NCBI GenBank assembly: GCA_022885665.1 | Contig: JAGQDJ010000633.1 | Span: 992,001-1,056,000 of the forward strand | Direction: 5' to 3' | Origin: Triops longicaudatus | Lineage: Eukaryota > Arthropoda > Branchiopoda > Notostraca > Triopsidae | DNA length: 64,000 bases | Part shown: positions 34,451 through 49,400 of the stretch, piece by piece | Position numbering within the stretch: position 1 is the first letter of the stretch | Layout of the letters: each line of letters opens with the position of its first letter | Notes under the pieces: model-generated | What the model saw: only the letters and a program-made list of their open reading frames with translations | Databases searched by the model: none | What the model was told of the DNA's origin: nothing | Translations under genes and position numbers: made by a program

Positions 34451-37400
34451 ATGCTGGAAGGATTAGTAGCGTGGTTGTTAAATAACTACCTAGGTCGTTA
34501 CTTGGAAAACTTGAATACCGACCAACTTTCCATTGCTCTTCTGCAAGGTAAAGTTACGGATTCCCTAATAAATATCAATCAGCATTTTACTTGACCTAAT
34601 CAAATTAAAGAAGTATCGTATTATATCTCTTTTCGATACCTTAAATAGCGTATCACGTATTAAAAACTTTTCATACCTTATAGGTGAAGTCGAGTTAGAA
34701 AATGTTCCATTGCGAAAAAGTTTGCTATTGGGCTTGGATACCCGGTTACAAGTTCGGGCAGGATTTGTGGGCAAGGTCAGGCTACAGATCCCCATGCGAA
34801 AGTGGAAGACGGAGCCATGGGTTGTCATATTAGAGGGAGTGTATCTAGTCGTGGGTCCTAAAAGACCCTGGGATTACAATGAGGAAGCCGAAGAAGCTGC
34901 CGCACTGGAAGTAAAATTGTCCCGGTTGGATGCTGAGGAAGCATCTTGGAGAGCCCAAAATGAAATGGCCGTGGATACTTCATATTCCAGTAGTTATTAC
35001 TCTTGGTTGGGCTACGGAGCCAGTTTAGTAACCAATATTCTTGAAAACTTTCGGGTGAGTTGGACATAAATCTGTTCCGGAGAGTTCTGACTGATTTACT
35101 ATTCTTTAAATAATATTTATTTATTTATTTAATCTCAGACGTGATCGTTGCTCGTTGCCATGACGTTTTTCGCATGCATAGCTTTACAAATATTCTAGGA
35201 TTGGATTTTTAAAAAGTTCTGACTTCTGTACATCTTTCTTTATACAGCTAAGCATAAAAGATGTTCACATCAGATACGAAGACGATGTCTCCTTTCCGAT
35301 GACAACAGTGGCGTTTGGCTTAACACTAGGTTCGGTGATGGTTCACAGCTGCGATAATAATTGGGTTCCAAAGCAAAGCCCTGGGCATCACAGTGCTCAC
35401 CAGGAAGAAGCTCTGTACAAGCTACTGGAACTCAAAGACTTAGCCATTTATAGCCAAGAAAATGCAGAAGCCTGGGGAGACTTGCCTTTACCGGAATTAA
35501 CAGTATTTTTGACCTAATTTACACCAACATCCTTGTTTTACAAAATTTTATTCCAATTTCATCTTTTTCTAGACGAAGATGAAAACTCTTGGTCCTGGGT
35601 TACACTACATATTAGCACCCGTAAGTGGAAGGGCGAACGTGAAGCGTCATTGCAGCCCTAAGCCATTACGTTCTCTTTCTACACCTCGTTTGGTCTGCGA
35701 TTTGCAGCTAGATTGTTTTGCCATCGAATTAACCAAAGTAGGTATACAGTTTGTTCCGAATCTGTAAGAATGATTGGTGTACTTTTTCCATAAGGCGACT
35801 TGTCAGCGTTTAGCCTTCTGTTTGGACCTTAGTTTCCGGCCGTGTCACAGTTATCGCTACTATTCCTGGCGTCCGGAAGTTCCTATATTAGGTCATGCCC
35901 GCGAATACTGGCAGTACGCCATTCAAGCTTGTGTTGATGATCAGAAGAGACGAAATCAGCACCGTAATTGGGATTCAGCTTTGAATAAAGCACGAGATGT
36001 GGTTCAGTACGTTTCCCTTTACGCTACCCACCTGCAGCAACCCATCGGTCCTGCGCAGCCTGACATGAAAAAAGAGAAAGACCGCATCGAATCGGAGCTT
36101 GCTTTGGAGGAATTGCAAGCTTTAAGGAAAATTGCAATGAAGCGAGTAGAAAAACCGGTATCACACTCACTGGTCACCGATGCTGGTACACCTTCAAGTC
36201 AGCGGGGTCAGAGCTTACTTCAGAGTTGGTTCCCTACCTGGACTGGCTGGCATACTGCATCAGTAGAAGACAGTACCCCTTCCGAAGTTGATGTTACGCA
36301 ACAGGACGTCAGACTTGAAGAAGAACTGTGGGAAACCGTAGAAGATACGCTAAAAGACAACAACCTCTTCCAGCGAGACTTGTTTTTTGGCCAGTTCAAG
36401 TTCTCCTTACAGCAAGGAACTGTAAAACTTGTAGATGAGCAGCAGAGAGCTTTATTAGAACTTCAGGTTCAGCGACTAGAGCATGAGTTAGCCACGAGAC
36501 CACGACTAAAGTCCTTTCGCCACAGCCTTAGTCTGGGTCATGTGATGTTAAAAGACAGTCTTACTGAAAATACGCTATTCCCGGCACTAGTCAGCCCTCA
36601 GGCTACCTCTGACAATCTCAGATCGAATCAGTCTGCCGACAAGGTGCCGTTGTGGCGCTGGGCATTGGGGACGACGAATACGACTCATACTGCGAAAAGT
36701 CCTGATCTGTTCCTGCAGCTTGTCTTCGAAAAACGCCCTCTGGACTGCAAATGCGACTACCGCCTTAAGGTGTCATCCGCACCGTTAGATATTGTGTACA
36801 ACCGCTTCGCCATCGATACCATACGCGAATTTTTCACCGATCCTCTAGCTAATAACGCGTTCCAGGAAGGCCAGCCACATTCCGAATCTTCCGGAAAACC
36901 GTTTCAGAGAAACAGATTATGGACCAAATCAACGGGAACCCAAAGTTTATGGGACGTCGAGCTAGAGATTGCTGCCCCGCAAGTTCTTTTCCCAGAGAAC
37001 GTCACGCGGAAGGAAAGTTTGCTGTTAGTAGTCGATTTTGGGAAATTACACGTGTCTAATGCTCACCGTTGTGGATGCATCCCTCGAACTGTCGTCAGCA
37101 AAGCGTCTTTTGACGAAGATGATGGTAAGCACCGGTTTATCTATACTTAATAAAGACGAAATGTTTTTGAATCTCTTTTTTTGTGTGTGTGTGTAGAAGA
37201 ATACGTTACGCCGTGTTCAACTCCACCCAGTGAACCCGAGGACTTGGGTAAACCTGAGCCTGGTCGTCAAAATGCGTACCCGCAGTCAACCATAAAGCAG
37301 AATTCTCCTACTGATAATATAGACAGGTTAGTAAACAATCGAACACGAATTTTTACAAGTGCGATCGGTTGTGAAATTTTTTTCTCTCTTTTTTTTTTTT

Positions 37401-40400
37401 TTAAGGTACACTATCAAATTAACGGATTTGCAAGTCTTAGTGGGCAGGGTAAAAGACAACTGGAAACACGCACATATCAAAGGCTCCTCGTCAATGCACG
37501 TTTTAGATCGATTCTCTGTATTCTTACAGGTATTGCGACGATAGGCAGAAAAAAATTTCGTATACGAAACCGCTTTCGGTTTGCTTTTAACCATTTTATT
37601 CATTATCATTTAGCTTGAAAAATCGTTGTGTGTGGGTCTTACATCATACCAACGCTCCGTGACAGTGCAAGGCTCATTACCGAATCTTGTTGCCCACCTC
37701 AACGAGTCAAAAGTACGAGCTCTGAGGACCTTACATGACCAACTTTTGATCCCAACCAAGTACGAAAGCAGTCCACAAAGCTCGAAAGATAAAATATGAA
37801 GCTATTAATGTGTTGTTAGAAAGCGGCCTGTGAAGCCGGAAAAGTGGGACTGGAACCTGACAGCGCCTGGAGATGTTCCCTGGTTAACGCTTCATTTTTG
37901 TATTGACCATTTATCTGTCGAGGTAGATGAAAAAAGTCGTAGAACGACCTTTTTACGGTTTCGCTTGTTTTAGGGCGTTCATTGTTATAGATAAATTTTA
38001 TTTCTTGTTTTAGTTGCAATCACGAGGTCGAAGTATAGCAGAATTGCAAGTCACAGGAGTGCAAGCTGCGTTTTCTCATAGCTTATATGACAGTTCGGCC
38101 AAACTCAGTGTCCATTCCCTTTTGTTAGTTGACGCCATGCAGCGGTTAGGTCCAGACTTTGAGCTTCTTTGCGCATCCCACAAAGCTGTCAGGTAATTAT
38201 CATTACTCATGTAAATTTTGAGATTAAAGTTGTACCCGTGAACAGCATGGACAGTCGAAGCGGAAGTTTGAGAGAAAGCGAACCTACTTCACCGTGTTCA
38301 CCGTCGTCACCCGATCCTGCTGCCAGTGCTTATCAACCCTCGCGTCCGACCTCACCCCACAGCCTGGCCCAAGCTTTGGCCTCTTTGCAGACTCAGCAAG
38401 GCGTGTGGAAACCCATCAGCACGTTGGATGATGAAGCTCTTATATCCGTCGAAATTACGTGGGTCAGGTCCAAAATCGTCGATCCCTTTGACGTCTCGCC
38501 CGAAGCTAGTGCAGAAACTTTTCGGATTGTCAACGTTACCTTCAACAGTCTGGATGTTATTGCGAATCAAGACACCCTAATAGAATTGTGGAGTTTCCTA
38601 CAGCGTATTAGTGGAACTAGTACCCCTCGGTACTATGACGGCAGTTCTGCGTCCTCATCCTCGCCCAGTAGTCGTGAAGGAGAAGAAGGGCTGGTAACGG
38701 AAGACTTCCAGGAAACGCTGCATTCCAGCGCATTTATCTTTGAAGATTCTCCTAAAAAGTTGAACACAGAAATAACATTCGATTTTCGCAAACTCGCAGT
38801 TTTGCTGCTTCGACCGGTGATGGGACATGATGGCGTCCCTGTAGGACGGAAAGTAGCTACAGTCACTTTTGCCGATGCTTCCATTCATGCAACGCTTGGT
38901 AGTGTTTTCCTTAACTTCCTTTTACGTTTCGTTTAACCGTAACTGAAGCAATTTTTTATGGATCCGTTCATCTCTGTTTGTTCGTTTACAATTGTAGTTT
39001 AACTATTAATTAAATAATTGATTAACTAGGTAACTGATTAATTATGTAACTAGTAACTAATTAGACTGTCAAAATGACTAGCTTTCAGTTAAAAGGAACC
39101 ACTAGCTAGTGTAAAAACTAAGAGAATTGTGTATAAACAACCGCAAGCAAATGCTAATACCGTTCATTCTCTCTGTTTGTATATCTTTTATTTTATTTAC
39201 TTAGGCGGTACGTTTCTCCTAATTAACTGATTTTTTTATTATTTTTTTTTTATTTAGGTGAGAATGTCACTTTTAAAGGCTGGCTGGGAGGTATCCAGAT
39301 CTATAATTTGACCCCCGAAGGACAAACGCACCCGCGAACGCTCAGCCTAGGTCGTGATCCATCTCTTGATTCAGAACACGCCCACAGTCTAGCTTGGGTT
39401 TTGGATCAGGCGCAAGAGCTGTACGGATCTCGACAAGATGCGGCTCAACAAGAGCAAAAGGCCTTCACGTTCTCGTACGTGAGAAATCAGAGCGAGGAGG
39501 GACGTGAAAACGTGAACCTAGAGCTCGCGTTGGCATCTGTAGTTTACGTCCACACTCCTGCGTTGTTAGCAGAACTGTGGACATGTGCCTCCCAGTTTCA
39601 GAACGCTATGTCTCGGTTGGGCCAGGCCCTCAAAGCAGCAGCGGCTGAAGTTGCACTAGATCTCGTTCATCGAGGGTAAGTTTGTGTAAATTAACCATAT
39701 AATTGTTTGTTAAATTAAATAAGCTTGTTGTAAAGTAAAATCCTATATTTGGCATTATTTTTGTCCTATTCTTTCAGATCAGAGGCTTTGACACAGTCAC
39801 TGTACTTGAATAGTCGCCTTAATACCTCTGTGAATAGCTTTTCGTTACCTAACCATTCGGTAGCACAAGCGCCTGTCTGTATCACACTGAAAGTATTGTT
39901 GGAAAGCCCCATCCTGGTAGTTCCGCGAACTCCCAAGAGCCCAGAAGTACTGGTAGCGCACCTAGGACAGACGACGATCGTGAATAAGAAGGACCCAGCT
40001 ACAGAAAGCCGGGAGGAAACACTTTCTGGTAGAAATGAGGAGTTTGGAGTGGACATACGAGATATTAGCCTTTACGCACTCAATGTAGATGACCGCGTAA
40101 AAAGTCTTCAAGTGTAAGTTGGCTTTAAAAAGAAAAGAAAACACCAATCGAATGAACTAAAAAAAAATTAACGGGCAATGCTCCGCAGAGTAAATAGATA
40201 AATAATAATTAAGGAATTATGATTGATTATAAATTAATTATGAGTTGTAAATGATTCTTGACCCTTGTCGTGGTTTCGTATAGGGGTGGTGGCTTACGTC
40301 CCAGCGCCCAGCAGCTCTACGGTTGCATTCGTTATGGTAGACCTATCTTACATGACACCGCTCTGGAATTTCGCATCCAGTGGTTTAGAAGTGAGGTCGC

Positions 40401-43400
40401 GGACCTTTTCCTGGAGCTACCTGATGCTGGCAGTAACCTGAGTGACACTGTGAAGGTAGAGGGCGGTGTGGTTACACCGCTAAAGGTAACCTTGACCAAA
40501 TCGCAGTATCAGCAGTTGGCAGAATCATTGAGCAACTTGACCGTGCCTTCACCTGAGCCCAAAGTTAGACATGTTGCATCTCTTGACGCTACTCTTCGAC
40601 AGCCTATCTTATTCTCAGGTAAGATCCTCTTTCAGTTGAAACCACTTAAAACAATCTTGTTCACATCGTTGCAGCAAAATTTCAAGTGCCAAGTTTTGAA
40701 CTCAACTTGCAAAGCGATGCTGAAGTTACGCCTTCTAGGCGTGTTTGTTTATCGTGTACGGATTTTTTGGCCACGTATGAACAAACCACTAGGCATCTCG
40801 CGAATGTCACGCTTTCCTTAAGGTCGTTTAAAATGGAGGATCCTTCGGTGCCCGAAACTTCGAAAAGAAGATACTTGATGAGCTCCTTGACAGAGGATAC
40901 TCGTCACTCGAGTTTTATGACCCGGAATGTCTTGTCAACTTCGTGTCCAGATTTACGACCTGTTCCACCTCATTTAATCAGCGTAGGATCATTGCCAGAT
41001 CGATTAAGTGCCACACGATTAATTTGGGGTAAGATAGAATTTTTGTTGCAAAATAATGAGATTCTATTAAGACTTGTCATCTAACGCGTGGACTTTTTTT
41101 TTTTAATCTTTCAGTGGAACAAGATGCTTTATGGGCTCATTCCTGTATTGCTCGTTTAGTTAGTTGTTTAGGATGCGAAACTTTGTAATCTATGTACTAT
41201 CATATGTTAGCCGAAGTTTTACGTTATTTTTTTTTTTCTTTTTGTTGTTTTCAGGTGCGAAGAAAGTGTCGCCTGGTCGCAAACTTAACGAAAAATTGGA
41301 TAGAGAAGGGTACCCCACAACTCCACCATCCTCACCACATGAACACTCCAAAGCTCGTTCGCAATGGCAAGACAACCTCATCCATGTCAAAGCTTTACTC
41401 GTCGACCCCAGTGCTCCGAATTTTGCATCCAAGCACGAATCGGTAAACTCGATACACACTGCGTCCCTGTGGATTGTTTTCTTCTCTCAATTTAATCTTT
41501 AACAATTCTTTCGTTCCTTAAAATGTTCATTCGTTCGTGTCTTTTTTTATGCAGACAAATAATTCTGTTCTTTCTTTTTAGACACAGCAGTTTATTGACG
41601 TGGACTTCAAGTCGTTGGATATAATTTTCGACATACACGTCTGGACTTGGGTCATGAACTTCTTTCAGAAGCAAGATAACCCACTATTGGGTTCAGAAAG
41701 GTCCCTTATACGCTGCGAACAGATGTATCCGGAGAAACCTACCATACCACGAAGCAGCCAGATAGGAGTGCAAGTTGAGGCGCTTACAATTGTTTTAACT
41801 GATGGTGAAAAACAAGTGGCCCGTTCACGTGTAAAGCATCTCAGTTGGCATAGCGTAACACAGCAGGGCAGTTTGGAATTATCTGGCAAGTTGGGCCAGA
41901 TCTCGATTAGCGACCTGACACCATCTGGAGTGCTGTATCGTGAAAAGTTTCAGTCGTCTGGAGATAATGCTCTAGACTTTCAGCTTTTCTGGTAAAAACT
42001 TGTTCCAAAACTTATTATTTTTAATATGTAACTTATTATTTTTAAAACTTATACATTTAATACATTTAATAAAACTTATACAGTTAACCAAATTTCTTTT
42101 GTTTATTATGTTTTATTATTTTCTTTATTGACACTCTGTATGACATCCCTTTTATACTAAAAAGGAGAATTCAGCTCGAAACGCGTCTTTCTAAGAGTCT
42201 AAGTGTCATTTCATATTTGAATACTTTCATTTCATCTGCTTTTTTTTTTCGTTTCTCCAATATAGGCATGGAACGGAGGATCCACGTTTGTTGCGTGACT
42301 TTGATGGACGTCTTAGTGTCACAATGGCATCTGTGCTGTACGTGCACACCCAACGCTTTTATGTCGAATTTTTCGGCACGTTACGTCAGTTTATGGCATT
42401 GAGGGCTGCTGCGAGTCCGAAAGTTCGGCCTCAACCAGTTCAAGAAGCCAAGCCTTCTCGGCATGGTACTCGGTGGTTGTTGAACATCGAAGCAGGGGCT
42501 CCCGTGCTCCTGCTGCCCGCGTCTGCCTCCTCGGATCAACTAGTTGCGGTCGATCTGGGACGTCTTTACGTGTCGAATGTATTTCTACTAACTCGCGAAC
42601 AGCCGGATGACAGTTCTGGGAAAGCCCCGAAGCCTCAAAGAACTGGTGGAAATCCATCGGAATACGACCCAAATAGTCCTGCAGTGTTAATGGACGTTAT
42701 GCACGTCGAGTTGTCGCACATGGACTTGTATTCAGCCAAAAGATATGACGCCGATGCCAGTAGCCTTGAAAAGCTTGCGCACAATACGATAGATGATATG
42801 ATGGATGCTGAGGGGGGAATATTGAAACTAGGAAGCTGCCTTATTAGGAAAAGGCCAGGTCCAGCCTTGATGCACGAAAAATGTTCACTGAAGCTGAAAG
42901 TGAGCCGCAACCTGGATTCTCATCGTAGCAGACCTGGTATTTTTTATTTTATTTTTTTAAGCCATGTATTACTTATTGTATATTGAACATTTCTCTAGTT
43001 TCGGATATGAGTATGCAAGGCATTCTTTCCGCTGTACATTGCAAGATTGACGTGGAACAGTACCTTTTAGTTCGAAGCTTTTTGAGTCACAACTTGGGAG
43101 AGCCGTTGGATGACTTACAGCATCTCCAGGCAGGAGCCGGTCAATCTTCAGAGCCCCTGGAGGTAAGCTATCCTTAAGAGTGGCTGTCGAAAGAAAAAGA
43201 TTCTTACTACTTATATTTTATCGTCGAAGGCTCCCGAGAAGACGCTATGGACCACACTAGCCATGCGGATTGAGTTGCAAAACGTCACCTTGGAACTCAT
43301 GTCAGCTCAACCCATGACTTCCTTAGCGAAAGTGGATTTTCTGCATTCATATTTGACCTATGAGAGCTACAGTGACCAATCCCGGGATATTGACTTGTTT

Positions 43401-46400
43401 TCTGAGCAAATTCGTCTTTTCGATACTCGCCAAATTGGTAATTCTTTAATTAATTATAATTGGTGTTATTTTTCTTAATGTTTTGTTATATTTTTATTAA
43501 AAGAAAGGCATGTGTAAGCTTACGTTTCGTGTTTTCCGTACAGGTTCCAATGTGTTTCCTTTAATTTTGGCACCTATAGTCAAAGTCAACAAAAAGGACT
43601 TTCTGCAAGCGGAATTGCATTACAGGTACCAAACTCGCTTGTTTATTAAATTGTATGTAGTGTCATAACTCGTAATTGGACTGTGATTTTCAGGACGACT
43701 CCCGAATTTTCTCGTTTTACGGTCCTGTTGAACTCGATGCGACTTTTGGGGATCCGAGATTGGTGGGAATTGGTACTTGAATTCGTATGGCAACAACCAC
43801 AGCTACCCGTGTCCTTCGCCAAATCCAGTGCTACTTCTGAATGGAAGTCAAGTGACGCATGGGCAGTTGAGACAAATTTACCTGTACCACTATTGGGTGG
43901 TGTTCTGCGGCGCCCAGTGACCCAAAGCGTTCAAGAAACACCACCGTTCGAATTCCGGTTAAGCATTACCGATTCTGAACTAGTTTTAGTCGAAGACTCT
44001 TCCATGGCAGAAGCCAACGCGTTGATTGTCAAAGTAGGCAGCGAATCAACCTCGAGAGACTTTCTACTAAGATATCTTTTTGTAGAGCACAGCCGTGGTG
44101 TCATATAGACCACAAAGTTCGATGAAGCCATTGTCGTGTCAACTGACTGGATTAGAACTCTTTTCGGTTGTACTGGGATTAGAGGAAGATACGGCTTTGT
44201 CCATCATTGATCCGGTTAGCGTTGGGGTGGACGTTATTGGCCGGTATCCGCCTGGAGAATCTCAAGGCTTGCTAGAAGCTATGGGCACGCGACAAGCAGC
44301 CCGAACGCTGGAAATCCACATGCACCACCTAAGCTGTAGGCTTTCGTATCATGATTGGCACCTTTTCAGGCGCTTCTTAGATCGCTACTTGCCTCCTTCT
44401 GAAGAAAAGCCACCCAAACCTCTGGGTATGACATTTTGTAACCCTATCGTTTATCTTGTCGAACCTTTTATTGAAGTATAGTTTAGCGTCCTCTGATTTT
44501 ATTATCCCGGAATTTTGTCCGTATTGTTTAAGTTATTGCGAACACTTACAGAGTTAGCAAAACTATACTTTCCCTTTCATTGTTGTCCTCTCTTTGCAGT
44601 AGACCCCGTGGAACAGCTGGCTAGCTTAGGATTTAAGGAAGAAGATTGCCAAACGGCGTTAAAAACTTGTAATCGTGATATAGAAGAAGCTGCTTTATGG
44701 CTTACGCAGAATGCGCAGATTCAAACAGATGCACTGCATCCTAGCTCGTTCTCGTCCGTTGAGGTAATAGCTTGCTTTTAAGCATTTGCAACTTGTTTTG
44801 TATTTACTTATTAACTTCGCATTTTTACACTATCCTTAGTTGAGAGCCGGGTGTATTAGTTTCTGCGTCATCGACGATTGCAAAGACTCGGATGTTCCTT
44901 TGTTAGAATTCTCTTTAAGCCACGTGGTATGGCGCAGGCAGAGTGCGTGTTGGCCCGCGGAATCGAGCTTGGTGGCTCATTGGGCAGTAGACTATTATAA
45001 TCGGGTACTCTCTGGCTGGGAGCCGTTACTTGAGCCCGTCCGGTGTAACTTGAAATGGAAGTCTGGGACTAGCCAATGGGAAGGCAGCTTGGAAGCTGAT
45101 CAGGCTGTTAACCTGAACATTACCAATGCACTCTTAGATCTTTATCGGGTTGTGAAAGCCAATTGGACGGAAGAGTACTATCATCCTCGAGATTTGTAAG
45201 TCTGTCTTTCTGATACATTGTTGTTACTTTTTAGCTAAACCGGTTAAGCATCTCTTTCGGTATAACAGTGTCAATTTTTAGGATACAAACTAAGGCATCC
45301 AATTTTTGGAATATTTTACCTGGCAGTAACTCGGCTTTGTTTATTTTCAGAGTACCGCAGTCGAGGAGACGTTCGCCATTTGTTCCATTTGCGTTGTACA
45401 ATGCCACAGGTTCGCCATTAAAATTCCATACAGTCGTTAGCTCGCGACAGACACGCGAGGGAGCCAAGAGCAGCGAAGAAAAATGGTTAGAAGCTCAGCC
45501 GGGCGAAACAGTGGCCTTTTCGTTTGAAACACTGGGCAAGTCCCGACACAGAGACAGCCATGAGTCCAAGATTCACCAGGTGGTCATCCAGGTGGACAAC
45601 TGGACGGAGTTGACGCCTGTGTCCATCGATAGAGTTGGTGTCTTTTTCCGCCAAGCAAGAGCGCTCACACCCCCTTATCGAACTTACCAAGCAGCTGCCA
45701 AGGCTGAAGCACGCATAGTAATTGCAGTGACGTTGGAAGGCTCAGCGCGAAAACTAGTAACTGTTCGCTCTGCTTTGCAAATGACCAACTGGTTGGAAGA
45801 AACGGTAGAATTAAAAATGGAAATGCCGCTTCCTCTGTCTAGTGGTAACAAACATTCTTGCGAATTTCTTTATTTCTGTTTTAAATGTACTAATTTACTT
45901 TTCGCTGTGAAGGTGTGAAGACTGCCATGATTCCTCCTTTCACGACATATCCGATTCCGTTAAGTCATCTGACTAGCTTATTGTGGGTGCGTCCTTTAGC
46001 CGAAAAACGCCCTAGTGCTTATGGCTATTGCAATCAACATTTGCAATGGTGGCAAGTATCTCAACCAGGTGATTCTATCAACCTGGCGAGGTTTTGTCCC
46101 GCGCTTAGTGGATCAACTGCAGAAGACCACTACAGGTGAATTTGTTAAAAAATCATAATTAATTTCCTTTTCGCTAGAAAGTCTTGTTAACAAAAGCTTT
46201 TTTGTTTTGTAGACTCTGCGTGCACGTTAAAAGAGATCTTTTTCCAGCTGATCTTGGGCCGCGACCCCAAGCCAGTACCTGGGTACACGCACAATGTGAC
46301 CAAGCTGCACACACAATCAGCTTAGGCAGCCCGATAACTTTAGTTAATTTATTGCCCTATGATTTGTCGTGGGTTATCCGGTCGTCAGGTGCGTCGGGCT

Positions 46401-49400
46401 GGGTCAAACCTGGCAAGGAGTCGTCGCTGCACTCCGTTGATCTCATCAACACGCTGCAATTCCACTTTGGCACCGAAAATTACCCGCAATCGAGCGAATT
46501 CATTTTGTCTCCCAGCTCGTCCCCTTTTGTAGGACGTATCCGTCTGTATGACTCTCAGGAGCGGCTCCTCTTCTTGCACGTTCGCGTAAGCACCCGGGTA
46601 GGAGGAGCCCTAAGACTCTCTGTCTCAGCGCCTTATTGGATTGTTAACCGGACTGGATTGCCGTTGGTGTTTCGTCAAGAAGCAACGCCAGTTGAAGCCG
46701 CAGGGCAGTCTGAAGAACATGAAATAGCTCGGTCCGTGGCTCCGCTCATGTTTTCTTGGGTGGACCAGAATGCCAGTTTGCGTTTGGAGGCTCGTTTGGG
46801 CCAAGGATTGCATCCAGACTGTCGGACCTTGTGGTGCAGTCCGTTCTCGCTCACCAAAGGCAACAGTGTCCGACGATTACACGCCAATCCCCAAGACTAC
46901 CGCCCCGCTGTTGTGTACACCATAGGAGTGGCGATCCGCCCAGGGCGTGGTCGGTATCGAGATACGCATATTGTCACCTTAGCACCTCAGTTCCAGCTTC
47001 ATAATCACGCGAGCCAACGTATCCAGTTGGCCCAGCGCTGCTTTGCGACCACCTTTGTAAGTATCTATTGCGCTTATTTTTAAAGCACAGAGAATGTCAG
47101 GTTTTAATAGTTTTAGGTTTTATTTGTATTTCTGATTTTGTTGAAATATCTTTATTTTTTGTTTCACTTTAGTTATTTTACTTGTGTATTTACTGCTTGT
47201 AAGTTATTTCTGCTTAACTTTTATTTCGTTTATATAAATTTCATTGTTTAAGATGTAGTTCTCAATCTATTTTTCGCTTTGTACCCACAGACGGACCCGG
47301 CGGCGCAGGCTACGTTTGTGGATTTAGTACCGAATTGCCACTTGGCGTTTCATTGGCCGCGCCTCGACAAAGACCAGCTACTGTGTGTTCGGTTGCCGCA
47401 TATTGGTCAAAGTGTGAGCTCTATCACGAGCATTGTAAGCAGCGAAAACGTAGCTGGTCACAGTCAAAGTCCTAGTCTTTGGTCGGGAGGCTTTAAGATT
47501 GATTTGATTCAATCGTTCACCATTAACATCCGTGATGTGGAAGGCCAGTCACATTTTCTGCGTGTTGAAGTGCTCTTGCAAGAGTGCACGTATTTCGTGG
47601 TTTTCTCGGACGCGACGACTCTGCCACCGCCTTTCAGGATAGACAATATGTCGCCCGTACCTGTTACTTTCTTCCAGGCGTGTATCAACGAAGAACATCT
47701 GCAGACGAATGTGAAGCCACAGTCTTCGCTATGGTATGCATGGGACGAACCGACAGCGGAGAAACACATCACATGCAGAGCACCAGGAGGATCGTCAGCA
47801 ACTATTAATTTAGCTGGACTTCCTCCGGCGACTAATGAGCCAGTCGTTCACTTGACCTACGATAACTTCATATATCTAGCTATGACGTACACTTTTCAAG
47901 GGTAAGTATGGAATTATGTTCGTAAAATATATTTGTATTAAAGTTGTTGCCATGTAACATTTAATAATTAGTAACATGTATCGCACTTGTATTGAATACG
48001 AGCAAACTTGTCATTATACGTCATTGTGTTCTCTTTTTAGTAAAAAAAAATAACTGACTTTCAAACGTTTTAGTCATATTAAATCAATGCAAATGAGGAG
48101 GCTTTAAACCAGGATAAAATTATGTCAGATTGTGTAAAACTCAGTATACGAGCTACTAACAGTTTTTCTCCTTTACTTTTCTGTAAAACAGAAGTGAAAG
48201 TGGAAGGCTTATGACAAGTACGACTGATGTCCAAGATCTTAGTTTGGTTCTCGACGTCGTCGAAAATAGTCGTGTAGTTCTGATGCCGAAAGAGCCCGGA
48301 AAGCGGTCGCAGTTGTGGCGCTTGACCGGTGCGGGGATGTTGCAACATGAAGGCTCGTCTCCACCCAGGGATCCCAAAAGGCCGCAACAAGACAACGGGT
48401 GCATTTTAGTGTTAGATATTGCAGGCCCTGCTCCGCAGCCGGCCGAATATGTCACACTAACAGTTCGCAAGCCCGACGCGCGGAGGCAGCTGACACAAAC
48501 CTGGCGTTTTACGCAAGAAGGCAGGCTTTGTTGCGGACATTCCAATGTTTTCGTACAGCCTAAAGATGGTTTTGCAGGATTTCGGCCAGGTATTTACATT
48601 GCATCTTGCAAGAAAAGAGATTTAATTGTATTCTGACCATTGCAGGCAAAGAGGTGGTATTAGGCCCAAGTCAGCCCATCACTTTTGTACGCTTGGAACA
48701 TGATGTTCCAGCGGAACAAGCTATTCACTGGCAGAGATTGAGACCCGGGTCGGGAAGTTTGGCTATCCGAATACTGACAGAGGGCCCTACGAGGGTTTTG
48801 CGGATCTATGACTTGAAAAATAAAGTAAGACATGGCTGGGAATTTTACGCAGCGGAACTAATCTTGAGTTGTCAAATAGGATGTCTCACCCGTTGTATCC
48901 GAAAATCATGCGGTAGAAGAACGTTTGGCCATTACCTCAGAGAATATAAAACTGGATCTGCATTTGCAGGACGGCTTGGGCCTGAGTTTAGTCCATGCTC
49001 ATCCGCCCGAAGAACTGCTGTATTGCAAGGTATTGTCTGCTTAGCATGTTGAAGAGTTTTTCACTCAGTATCCTTCTGTTTTTGTTTTTAGCTCACGAAC
49101 ATTCACTTTGAGATTCTCAGTGTGAACGGCGCCCTCTGCTTAGACGGTAGCGTTCAAAATCTGCAAGTCGATAGCGCTTCGTTAGAATTCAACACGCCCC
49201 ATCCTGTCGTATTGTACGTAACGCCAGTTCAGCCCACTGATCCCAGTCGCCATTTGCCGGCTTTGCACTTCACTTGTCATTACCTGAAGAATGAGAACTC
49301 AGAAGCTAAGATTTTAAAGGTAGTACATCGTAAAGTGGAAAGTTCCTTGGATTTGTGATAATAACTACAGTGTCTTTTTACAGCATCTCATCGTAACGAT

